NCBI GenBank assembly: GCA_038373885.1
Contig: JAWZYV010013021.1
Span: 1-64,000, forward strand
Reading direction: 5' to 3'
From: Cheiracanthium punctorium
Taxonomy: Eukaryota; Arthropoda; Arachnida; Araneae; Cheiracanthiidae
Length of the DNA: 64,000 nt
Shown here one piece after another: positions 54,839-64,000 of the stretch. Each line of letters opens with the position of its first letter. The stretch's first letter is position 1. The notes under the pieces were generated by a model. The model saw only the letters and a list, made by a program, of their open reading frames with translations, made no database searches and was not told the DNA's origin. The position numbers and the translations under genes are program-made.

Positions 54839-55990
54839 AATCTACTTCAACTCTTGAAAACGGAGGACTAGGCTGCACTCGTTCCGAGGGAAGGCTCCCC
54901 ATGATTTGATTCAAACTTGTAGGGTTAGCCTTAACCCTTTATAAGGCCGTTGTAAAATACTTACCACCTACTGCCTATTAAATACAGAAATCAATTCTCA
55001 TTAGTGAATTTTCTGATTTTTGTTCAGTTATATTCTATGTATATTTTCTCCCATACAGCTAGATTCTAAATTATATTTTGCTTATGAGCTTTTCCTTCAT
55101 TCGCAATTTTAAAGAAAGCTCGAATAATGACTCGAAAATTGAGCATAAGAATCATCGCTTTTAATTATATATTTTTGCGTTTAATTCCGCGTACGAGCAG
55201 CAGGTAGTTTTCCGACTTTGATTTTATGTAGAATTAATGTATTCTCCTGCAAAATTTCTACGTTTGTTTAATACTTGTTTCTCCAATTTCCACGTGGGAT
55301 ATTACAGTAGAGGGAAAATATAGGAATTAATCCTAAAAAATGGGCCAGAAAAATTCCAAGTAATTTTGACTCTCTGCACTACACTCGCCTTATAAAGGGT
55401 TAAAGCATCGTATACATTCATGAACCACCTTACGCGCTAAATTCGTACCTCCAAGAGGCCAGAAGGTTTGCCGAACCGCATTTAAAAGACCTTGAGGCCG
55501 ACAAAGGGCCGACATGCATGTCTTTCTTATGATAATAAATGAAAATAAGCTTAGTTAATTTTGCTCCTAAAGACAAAACAATTAGATATTTATGGTCGTA
55601 CTCTAGATGAGGTGCCTAAATGTCCTCCAACACGAATAAGACCAGAACAGTCAATAAAAGGGTTTAAGAATCTTAACTTACTATTAGGAGCCACAGGGAT
55701 CCTTTAATCAATCACGATCTTTCCTGAAAAAAATACCTCACCCGAATATCCTTTATCAGGGTGTCACGAGCCATCAAAAATTCTTCGCTATTGATGGCAT
55801 TAACACATTTTGTTTTGCTTTTGCATTCACGAATAAACCTGAAAATATACACTAGAAAATGGATTAATTTAAATAAAATCATTAGTTCGGTCCATTAAGT
55901 TCACATACAAATTAGAGTCACTATTAACAGTTATTAAAGTTTTTGATTGTGTCTTAAGTTCGGCGAAAAAATTATCACTAGAAGTCGGCA
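54839..55990 (-). pseudogene. BEL/Pao integrase, N-terminal part
   Basis: The readable pieces on the minus strand include a segment with SGLIRVGGHL near 55600 and, beyond a frame change, the start of the zinc-binding and linker region (KVVHECIRCF, then NQIMGSLPSERV and RVEVDF) at 54850-55440. The VVHECIRCF segment is the HxxC-type block of Pao integrases. It stops before the DDE core, where gypsy sequence takes over. The piggyBac-type MITE at 54935-55399 splits it. Stops near 55530-55870 show that it is dead. Confidence 0.65.
54935..55399. mobile_element. piggyBac-type MITE, 465 bp
   Basis: The perfect 13-bp ends CCCTTTATAAGGC / GCCTTATAAAGGG lie directly inside TTAA at 54931-54934 and 55400-55403. 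The TTAA target and CCC-starting ends fit piggyBac. It interrupts the BEL/Pao integrase frame. Confidence 0.92.
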
Positions 55991-56021
55991 TAGGAGGCTT
56001 AGACGTAACTGGAATATCACC

Positions 56022-56490
56022 TTAAAGGAATGATGGACCTTCAAACCACAACTTGCATTGAGGGAGCTTATATGGATCTAAGCCCCTCGAAATGAGATCC
56101 GCCTGATTCTCATGAGAAGGCACATGTCTCCACTGGGGAACGTAAGTCAATTCCTGAATCGTGGTTACTCTGCTTGCCACGGACTGTTTCAAGTCTGCGG
56201 GCTCTCTCTGAATCCAAGAAAGCACAATTGTGGAGTCAGTCCACAAAAATACTCTGTCCACTTCCAGCTTCAAGGAAATAGGGATCCTGCTCATAAGCTT
56301 CGATAAAAGGAAGGCTCCACAAAGCTCAAGCCTTGGAATTGTCAAACTTTTGATCGGGGACACTCTGGATTTACTGGCAATTAACCTCACAACCACATCA
56401 CCAGTTGCATTCTTAGATTTGCAGTAAATAACTGCTCCGTAACAGTGTGCCGAAGCATCGCAGAAACCGTGATCTGAATATTAGTTGTAT
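56022..56490 (-). pseudogene. BEL/Pao RNase H
   Basis: PRLELCGAFLLSKL, then VFLWTDSTIVLSWIQ (catalytic Asp in TDST), then QWRHVPSHENQADLISRG are the standard Pao RNase H blocks. A stop follows FEGPSFL at 56022. Upstream sequence near 56400-56490 belongs to the same domain in another frame. The enzyme would remove the RNA template during copying. Confidence 0.85.
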
Positions 56491-56499
56491 CTGGAATTA

Positions 56500-57498
56500 A
56501 GATGTATCTCGCCTGTGAGGCGTCAAGGCGAAGTCTGTGACGCGTTCAAGAGTACAGCAAGAAAATTATCTCACTCACGAATGAGAGGCAATGGAAGTGC
56601 GTCGTCTCAATCCAAACTTAGCCTCCACAAGCTTTGCATAAACATTTTAGCTGTTGAAACAAGGGGTCCCAGGAGGCCAAGAGGATCAAATATTTTTGCA
56701 ATCGTAGATAACACACAATGTTTGCTGTAAGACCTTTGTCTAGACACAGTCACCTTGAAAGAAAAGCAATCGATTACGGGTCTCCAACGAACTCCCAGTG
56801 TTTTGGTTTCACTAGGATCAGAAAAATCGTAATTACCTTCAATGTTTTGGGAGAGCTCTGGCTGGTTGCCACACCATTTGTGGAGTTCCATACCAAAAAT
56901 TTCAATTAACTGACGTTGCAATTCCTTAATTTCAAGCAAAGCTTGATCACCGGTAAGAACGCCGTCCATATAAAAATCTTCCCGCAACACAGGCGCTGCA
57001 AGAGGCAAGTTATTCTTCTCGAGAGATTACTGCAACATAACTCTCGTAGCGAGAAACGAAGAGCACACCATACCGTAAGTGACGGCAGTTAGTTCGAATG
57101 TTTTTGGAGGATCATCGGGGATTTCTTGCCAAAGAATCCTCTGTAAGCTCTGCTTGTCAGGATGGATAGCAATCATGCGATACACTTTTTTTTCACGTCC
57201 GTTGTAAATGCAAAGATGTGCTTTCTAAATCGGCACATAATCGAGATATCCTGTTGTATCACCCCTCCGTTGAAATGAAGTGAGTTCGCCCATAGCGAAT
57301 TAAGCCTTTGAGAGCAATGTTACGTGATTTCCCTAAACATACGGGATCATCTTTAAAGGGTATAGAAACTACATATTTACCGTCACTGACTCTAAAATGT
57401 GTTTCTTTGAAATGTTCTTCGCAAATTATAGTTTCCCTATTTTTCCTGTCTACATACTCAACATTTTCGATCTCCCAAAAAGCTTTCGAAGTTTTATT
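56500..57498 (-). pseudogene. BEL/Pao reverse transcriptase
   Basis: The C-terminal half of RT is open at 56607-57008. The active site, normally YVDD, reads DFYMDGVLTG, so the second catalytic Asp is replaced by Gly and the enzyme is dead. Next come ELQRQLIEIFGMELHKWCGN, TLGVRWRP and SKHCVLSTIAKIFDPLGLLGP, typical of Pao. The N-terminal half (57009-57498) is spread over other frames with stops. Confidence 0.85.
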
Positions 57499-57839
57499 TC
57501 AATCAACCTCACGCACTAACCCGCAATGAACTTTTGCATCATAGGATTCGTTTAAACACCCACTTACAATATATCCAAACACTGTCTTTTGAAAAAATAA
57601 TTGAGATTTTCGAGCCTGAATTTGGCCAGGCTTCATTAATTGAAAGAACACTTCCGCGCCTAGTAAGAGGTTGATTTTTCCCGGAATATTAAAACCGTAA
57701 TCAGCCAATTGAATATTATCAGGCACCTCAACATCAAACAATTTACTCGGCACTGAGTCCGTAATTTTTCTTACCTGAAGAAAATCCAATTCCTTTTGAA
57801 AGCTGTTCTCTATTGCATAATATTGAGGTAACACACCCA
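57499..57839 (-). pseudogene. BEL/Pao protease domain, C-terminal part
   Basis: The frame up to the MITE boundary at 57839 has the peptidase region of Pao (DUF1758-like): DNIQLADYGFNIPGKINLLLG with the LLGAEVFF block, then QKTVFGYIVSG. The codons upstream of 57839 in the same frame belong to the inserted MITE, so the apparent ATG at 57936 is not the gene start. Confidence 0.8.
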
Positions 57840-58908
57840 CAGGGTTCCCGCTAGAGTGCGAGACCGCGAGAATCTCGCATAAATTTCTTAAATCTCGCGC
57901 TGCAAAATATTCGCCATCTGCGCGAGATTCTCGCAAGCTGTTTGAAAGTTTAAAAACGCCAGTTTACAAATACTAAAATTTATTTTTACTCTACTACTGT
58001 CGGATAACGAGCATGCCGCAGCCGCAACCCCCCCCCCTTCCTCTTTTGAGTTTCTGTTCAGAGATAACACGGTTAAATCATCGGAATGCAGAGGGGGAAT
58101 ATTAATTAATGCTATCGGCGGTAATCTGACATGTTGATTTTTCTCCTCCTGTTTGCCAGCTGTAAAATGTTTTGTCTTTGTATGTGTATCCATCGTATGA
58201 GTTTGTAGAGCATCTCATCTGTTTGTTTTTTTATATACCACCACGATTCATGGAATTATTGATAACCTCTGGTAGTTTGAAATTTGGGCACCCCCTCTTC
58301 CGTTCTAAGTTTATTTGTCGTTCACAGTAAGAATTAATCAATCTTTTAAGAAGACCCCCCCCTCAAAAAAAGAAGCTGAAAATTCCCGGTTAAATGCCGG
58401 ATAATCTAGCTTATACTGTAGTAAGAATTTGAACTTAACTATATCTGTTTTAACTTTGTCACCCATATTTGTATCTTACCAACTTTGTAGAATAATATAA
58501 TTTAATATTTATTATTTTATATAATTTTATTATACTAGATAAAATATTGTAGTTAATAATTCTTTTGCTTAGTTAAACTGGATGGGATTCTTTGAATAAA
58601 TTTGAATATTCATTAACTTTGAATATCCATTAACAATTCAAGTGCAAATTTCAGTGCAGTTTCAAGTGCAAATTTAAGCAATCTTATTAGAATAGCTGAT
58701 GGAAATATCAATTTAGAAAGTTTTCCATATGATCAAGCTGTAAAATTTTTTAATGAACAGAAAAATCGGTGTTATTGAAATTGTACTATAAATAAATAAA
58801 ATGATGTTAAACAATATTTATGTTCTCACTTAACTTTCAGAAATCTCACTCAAAATTTTTGGATGGGTGAGAAATCTCCCCCAATTTATTTTTCTAATGG
58901 GAACCCTG
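57840..58908. mobile_element. hAT-like element, second copy of the 51994-53101 family
   Basis: Same sequence as 51994-53101 in the opposite direction, with ends CAGGGTTCCCGCTAG and the complement of CAGGGTTCCCATTAG. It is flanked by CACACCCA and CACACCCT (8 bp, one mismatch). It splits the BEL/Pao protease region. Confidence 0.9.
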
Positions 58909-59280
58909 CACACCCTGCCAGTCATGGATGAGTTATTAACGCTTGAAATTAACATACACTTATACATTTACTTATTTTTTACGTTTCAATTGCAAGCGCT
59001 GAGCGCAATCCCTCAAAATTAGATTAGATTGTGAACCGGAATCACATTATACGCGAACTTCATGAAGATTCGAAAACTTATCCTTAATAAAACAACGAGC
59101 TGTTGACAGCAATACCGTTTTCGATTTATTATTATTGACAAAGCTGGTAGCTACAAAGTTATTTCCGCTTTCAATATTAGTAGAAGGCACAGTAACAGGC
59201 GCCGTCGTGACACTTTCAGACCTTGGCGCCATAGGCGAATCACGCGGAAAGTGAATTGTGAGTTATGTGGCTTCGATCAA
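58909..59280 (-). pseudogene. BEL/Pao protease domain, N-terminal part
   Basis: The open piece 59047-59232 carries SKTVLLSTARCFIKDKF and LHEVRV, the lead-in to the DSGSQ active site of Pao proteases. The active site itself should fall just after 59047 and is disrupted by a stop and frame change. Sequence up to the MITE (58917) continues the domain in another frame. Confidence 0.65.
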
Positions 59281-60449
59281 AAACAATTTCAAAACTTATA
59301 TATTTAGTCGAACACAGGGGCGAGAAGCACTTGAAGCAAAGCTTAGTCTTTTTCACAAAATCTACTCTTTCATTAGCTGTAAAGCTTTTAAATTTAGAGC
59401 ATAGATGAAGGGGGTGGTCACTAGTACATAGTATGCATTTGGTACTTTTTACTTCATTAACAAATACATTAGAAAATTGTTTTTCACTTCGCGTGTTCCT
59501 AAATTTAATTTTCTCACACTCATATCTTTTATTTTCGCTTCCGGTATGATCTTTTGCAAGTAAACTCTACTCTTTATTTTCCCCCCTACTAGAAAGAAAA
59601 TATCACATTCTCTCCCCTAATTCTGAGGTTCGAACCAAGTTTCGCCTTGTTTTATTCCTATATGACTTCTTAAATCACTATCAAGAGTACTGAAGATTTT
59701 ATCCGACACGATTAATTTAGATCGGGAATTAAAATCGTTCACCGATCTCAGCTGACAGTAGTATTCGAATGACGCACTCAATCTCGAAGCAAATTGTATA
59801 TATGTTTCACGGGTTGCTAGGTAATTTCTGAGCTTTACGGAAAAGACTCAAACACTCCTGAGGTGTAGGCTGAAATTCTTTTAAAACGACTCTTAAGTTT
59901 CTCACAATTGCTAAACTCGTCATCGCGCATGTACACTAATAAATTATGGACTCTTTCACCTTACAGATTAAGAATTATTTCTGCTAAGACGCTCGTCTGG
60001 TATACTTTTTGTTTTAAATGCTTTTTCTAGTGAGCAGAAAAAAAGATTAAATGACTCTGCTTTATCTGCCACTGCAATAGATAATGTCCGTACACTTTTA
60101 ATCAGATTTTCCAAACTCTGATAAGAACACTAATTCACTGCTCACGCTGTTCTCAAGCGCTAATTTTTTAATATTAGCGATTTCAGCTTCTCTATCCAAT
60201 TGGGCGAGTTTAATTTTCTCTAAATTAAGTTTCGTTTCTAACTCAAATATCTCTTTATCATTTTTTTTTTCTTTCTTCTCTTCTAACACCGAATGAATGA
60301 TATTTTGTACCAACTCTATATTTGTTTTATAAATCTCCGAATCCTATATTAATTTTTTGAGAACTACTATTTTCGCGTTATCAGGAAGCTAAATCAAGCT
60401 CTTCCGCGACGCATTTTAATTCGTCTTTTTTAAGTTTTCCTAACGCCAT
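59281..60449 (-). pseudogene. BEL/Pao gag
   Basis: The likely start is the ATG at 60449 (MALGKLKKDELK), with a frame change about 20 codons in. The open part 60098-60313 is a Glu/Lys-rich helical stretch (ELETKLNLEKIKLAQLDREA). The region 59281-60097 is full of stops. A CCHC knuckle expected near 59300-59400 is only faintly visible (C..C...H.L strings around 59330-59430). The protein would form particles in a living relative. Confidence 0.65.
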
Positions 60450-60567
60450 TATAATTAAATCAAGAACAATAATTAAACACGCGTAAATTGCTCTCACCTC
60501 AGCAATATTAGGTTCCAAAAATCCACTTTCTCTTTGTCGACGGAATGCATTCACAGACACTTCACTT

Positions 60568-60706
60568 CAGGCGCGTAGCCAGGAAAATTTTTCGGGGGGG
60601 GGGGATATGAACTTATATGTGTATAAATAGACGGAATTTCATCACTAATCCAAAAGTTTCGGGGGGGGGTATATCCCGATATCCCCCCCCCCTGGCTACG
60701 CCCCTG
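60568..60706. mobile_element. 139-bp hAT-like MITE with exact target duplication
   Basis: The ends CAGGCGCGTAGCCAGG and the complement of CAGGGGCGTAGCCAGG are flanked by CTTCACTT on both sides (60560-60567 and 60707-60714). Poly-G and poly-C runs lie inside. Family relative of 38044-38211. Confidence 0.92.
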
Positions 60707-60874
60707 CTTCACTTCACACTTTTGTTTTTTACGATACACTGGCACTAATAAACACATCCATACGTAGCAAGCAGCTTTCCACGAAGATGGACCATGTTGA
60801 ATTGACACTTCCCTTTAAATCGTTTTCACTTAAATTAATTATCTTAAACATAATTATACTTCGATTTGATGACC

Positions 60875-61025
60875 TGTAGTCCAAATGAAAGACTATTAAG
60901 CTATACAAACACTTTATTTCTGGGAGCAAGAACACGGAGCTGCCTTCCATCAGTCGACTCGATCACAAGTTCCCTCTCACAAGAGGGCACAGCACAACAG
61001 AACACACGAACGGGAGGGAACAACA
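60875..61025 (-). repeat. Possible 5' LTR remnant of the BEL/Pao element
   Basis: On the minus strand it starts TGTTGTTCCCTCC, has AAATAAAGTG as a polyadenylation signal and ends GGACTACA, about 425 bp upstream of the gag start. It is shorter than usual for the family, and no second LTR is available for comparison, so the limits are a guess. Confidence 0.35.
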
Positions 61026-62230
61026 TCTACACTGTTTATGCGATCCGCTTGAAATTTTTCATAATTAGGTATAAAAGTATAGAGGTATAAAAGAATATCT
61101 GCGCTACTTTAAAAATCTGAAAATCCACCCGTTCCCTCACTTTTAAGCGATTTTTCGATATTTTCAGAACCATTTTATTTCCGAGAGTCAAAAGAGTGAA
61201 TCTTTTGCGTGACAGAATTGCCTATTTCATGTGAGTATGACGTCATACAATTGTGATTCCAATGCGTTTAAAATAGGTTTTCCAGATTACACAGTTTATT
61301 ATTATTATTATTATTATGTTTTTTTTTTCTCTCAAATAAATCGTCTGCACGGATATTTGAAAGGCTATGTACACAAAACGAAATCTTTAGACTGCGAAAA
61401 GTTTCCGCGCGTTTCCAGAAGAGCATGAAATTCGATTTGGGTATATAATAGAAACTGAATATGAACTTATTTATTTTAAGTGGATCAAAATTAAATATAT
61501 TGAATGTAGATAGATTTCAGTCAAATGTGTTTCCTTGCGCCCGATGTAATTGCATCCACAACGGGCTTCTAGTTTTAGAAATATTCGGCTATTTGAAATG
61601 AATCAAAATTGATGTCTGTTATTAAGGATTACAAGAAAAAGCTCACCATCGAAAAGAGTGTCTGTATCATTAATAGTTCTTCTACAGGAATACTGAAAAT
61701 AATTCTGATACATTACGGTCAATGGCAGTTTAGAGACTGTTATCCATTTAAAGCACGATGGTATTCTACTATATAATTAGTTTCTGATCTAACGAGGATC
61801 TTGTGCCTCCCTCAAAAGTTCCGCTAAAATCGCCAAATATCGTGCAAAGAAAATGTTTCGAAAAGTGAACCCAGGTTGAGGATATTATCATAATTTGGCG
61901 AGAAATTAGAAACTACGTAATGAGATAATATTAATCTATGACGATTTCAATGGGAATTTTGAAAATTCTTTACTACTCGCGTACTAATTAACCAATTTAG
62001 AGTGTTCTGTTGTGTTAAGGTAAAGCTACACAAGGGTTATCTGCCCGGGAGGCGTATTTCACAAGTGCACCGCTATATAAAGATGGGAAGAAAAAGAACC
62101 TTCCTATTGGCTATTTCGGGATTGCTTCCATTACGTCATACATCGCGAGGTTCGGGTGTTCTGCTAGTGAACATACGCCATTAAAGAAATAATTATATGA
62201 GACAGCGAATTCAGATTCCTTCATTTATGA
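61026..62230. other. Stretch with a dispersed-repeat fragment
   Basis: A (TTA)n run lies near 61299-61317. The part 61670-61830 is a diverged copy of 49957-50130. No gene seen. Confidence 0.5.
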
Positions 62231-62299
62231 CAGGTGGAAATATATATATATATATATTTCCACCATTTTATATATATATTTCCACCATATATATTTCCA
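62231..62299. repeat. AT hairpins bounded by GGTGGAAA / TTTCCACC
   Basis: GGTGGAAA, a (TA)n run and TTTCCACC form a perfect hairpin of about 32 bases at 62232-62263. Two more TATATTTCCACC units follow, so the right half-site occurs three times. Confidence 0.75.
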
Positions 62300-62404
62300 C
62301 CATTTTTTTGTAAATTCATACTTAAGAAAATTTACATAAAATGAAATTTAATCTCTATGTAATATTTAAAATAACTTTTATTTCAACATCGCTGTTAGAT
62401 GGTT

Positions 62405-62407
62405 ATA

Positions 62408-62469
<62 letters not shown>

Positions 62470-62610
62470 TTGTATATATATATATATATATATATGACAG
62501 TATAGTATATATATATATATATATATATGGTATGACATATAGTATATATATATATATATATATATATGGTTGTATATGACAGTATAGTATATATATATAT
62601 ATATATATAA
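62405..62610. repeat. Compound (TA)n microsatellite
   Basis: Five (TA)n blocks are separated by short islands (GGTTGTATA, GACAGTATAG, GGTATGACATATAG). The long frame read across it (62378-62692) is an artefact of the repeat. Confidence 0.9.
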
Positions 62611-63850
62611 TATATAATAGCTTACTTACGTGAAGTGAAATCCCAAGATAATCCAATGATAAAGTGAAGAAAATATAAAAAATAGATAGCACATGGTGCC
62701 AATTAACGAGCTTATTCCGGATAAGTGTTTAAATATAGCCTTTTAAGGCAATGAAAGAGTGGAAAAATTGAATATAGAGCGCCAAATTAGAACTGGTGTG
62801 CATTTAAGCCTAATCACATGTAATCAGAAATAGTCCGAATATGGAATTAATATTGAAATGGTGTGCTCTATCATCAGGCGCCACCGCACACACATTTCAA
62901 TTTAATCGAAAAAAACAATAATAGCTAGGTTTCTGCAAGTTACCTGACCAAAATTAGGGTCCTTTTGTAACTTGGGGGCGCGACCGTAGCTATTAGAAAA
63001 AAACAACGAGGATGTGGACCGACACGAAGATCAAAGCTCAGTAATGGAGGCAGTATTAGTGCATGTTGCCATCAGAGAAGGCTTACTGCAATCAATAGAC
63101 AAGTAATGCCATGGAGTGTGAATAAAAAATGATATATTAATAATACTTTGGAAGTATGGAAAGGAAAAGAATAAATAAATAAAAAAGTAATATTTAAATG
63201 AATAAATAAAAAGAATAAAACTGGTAATAATTAAATGAATAAATAATAAAATAAATATTACACTAGTATATCTAGCCTATGTTTTACGTAGTACTAGCTG
63301 CAGTAGCTAAGAAGTACTTAGTTGAGGTTGTGGAAATGGAGAAAAACTGTAGCAATTTAAATCTCTCCTATTTTATGCATTTCAGTGATTGCACTAATAC
63401 TGCCTCCATTACTGAGCTTTGATCTTCGTGTCGGTCCACATCCTCGTTGTTTTTTTCTAATAGCTACGGTCGCGCCCCCAAGTTACAAAAGGACCCTAAT
63501 TTTGGTCAGGTAACTTGCAGAAACCTAGCTATTATTGTTTTTTTCGATTAAATTGAAATGTGTGTGCGGTGGCGCCTGATGATAGAGCACACCATTTCAA
63601 TATTAATTCCATATTCGGACTATTTCTGATTACATGTGATTAGGCTTAAATGCACACCAGTTCTAATTTGGCGCTCTATATTCAATTTTTCCACTCTTTC
63701 ATTGCCTTAAAAGGCTATATTTAAACACTTATCCGGAATAAGCTCGTTAATTGGCACCATGTGCTATCTATTTTTTATATTTTCTTCACTTTATCATTGG
63801 ATTATCTTGGGATTTCACTTCACGTAAGTAAGCTATTATATATTATATAC
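62603..63850. repeat. 1.25-kb near-perfect palindrome
   Basis: The arms 62603-63063 and 63390-63850 are reverse complements with a constant sum of 126453 and no visible gap or mismatch over long stretches. The 326-bp spacer (63064-63389) is AT-rich. The arms contain CCTGATGATAGAGCACACC and CGCGACCGTAGCTATTAG. The outer ends run into TA repeats, so target duplications cannot be read. No coding frame is supported. A foldback element or an inverted-pLTR element like the one at 50.9 kb are both possible. Confidence 0.85.
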
Positions 63851-64000
63851 TATTCTGTTTTATTATGCTGCATTATGCGCTAATCTTTCAGAATATTTTC
63901 TATATTATACTTGTCTACTGTTAAATGCATAAATCCAAAAATATCGCCAATATTAGGTAATATTTTTAATCATATATATATATATATATATATATATGGC

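Larger units (their letters stand above)
54839..60449 (-). mobile_element. BEL/Pao retrotransposon, inactive, 3' end lost
   Basis: Minus-strand order gag, protease, RT, RNase H, start of integrase, with BEL/Pao-specific motifs in each. Its integrase ends abruptly at about 54838, where the sequence becomes gypsy integrase, so the BEL/Pao 3' half of integrase and its 3' LTR are absent. Two MITEs (54935-55399 and 57840-58908) lie inside, and a third (60568-60706) lies in the leader. Stops and frame changes occur throughout. Confidence 0.85.

Noticed and set aside
57840..57936. ATG at 57936 as start of the BEL/Pao protease
   Set aside because: These codons lie inside the hAT-like insertion that ends at 57840; the frame is joined only by accident.
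62378..62692. 104-codon frame of alternating Tyr and Ile
   Set aside because: Translation of a (TA)n microsatellite.
63560..63620. CCTGATGATAGAGCACACC as a hammerhead core in the 62.6-63.8 kb palindrome
   Set aside because: No GAAA follows at a workable distance and no stem II can be formed.
1..64000. CRISPR arrays, rRNA, tRNA genes, operons
   Set aside because: None seen. The regular repeats have neither CRISPR spacing nor unique spacers, and the tRNA-like heads are degraded SINE heads.

Overview
This is an AT-rich eukaryotic nuclear window made almost entirely of mobile elements. The mix is Ty3/gypsy and BEL/Pao LTR retrotransposons, a mariner-type element with a DUF4817-like N-terminus, hAT-like and TTAA-type MITEs, tRNA-derived SINEs, a Penelope-like insertion and long microsatellites. 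It suggests an arthropod, most likely a chelicerate such as a spider. That assignment is an inference from element content, because no host gene, rRNA or tRNA gene could be recognised.

Layout. 1-827: an element with 59-bp inverted ends. 981-9554: an 8.6-kb structure with two inverted arms of about 3.2-3.3 kb around a 2.0-kb centre. Each arm carries the C-terminal exon of a protein-primed family B DNA polymerase (Polinton/virus type), pointing outward, and the start of a second gene pointing inward. The right-hand copy of that second gene is complete (506 codons). It looks like an AlkB-fold protein that has lost its iron and 2-oxoglutarate ligands and ends in a CaaX box. This is the best candidate for an undescribed system. 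9.6-24 kb: degenerate DNA transposons, SINEs, tandem repeats and nested hAT MITEs. 24.1-28.7 kb: a Tc1/mariner-like element, a solo LTR and a 2.2-kb element with long TIRs.

29.3-37.2 kb: a gypsy retrotransposon on the plus strand, complete from LTR to LTR with a 4-bp TSD but broken by frameshifts and stops; its leader carries a 1.3-kb inverted-repeat insertion with 75-bp tandem repeats. 37.4-39.6 kb: a mariner-like element with TIRs of about 230 bp, whose transposase is split by two MITEs. 40-46 kb: MITEs, a SINE and a 2.3-kb TIR element holding an endonuclease fragment and a degenerate minisatellite. 46.5-49.7 kb: two more copies of the Tc1-like element fused head to tail.

50.3-61 kb: a stack of nested insertions on the minus strand. 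A BEL/Pao element (gag, protease, RT, RNase H, start of integrase) joins directly to the integrase of a second gypsy element, which runs on to its 3' LTR. Six younger elements cut into the pair, and most have clear target-site duplications (hAT-like 8 bp, TTAA, and a 13-bp duplication around a palindromic Penelope-like insert with hammerhead-like motifs). 62.2-63.9 kb: AT microsatellites and a 1.25-kb near-perfect palindrome.

All retroelement genes here are inactive remnants. The only long uninterrupted genes are those of the 1-9.5 kb inverted-repeat element. Coordinates of element ends come from reading TIRs, TSDs and LTR ends by eye; family names come from remembered motifs, not from database searches.
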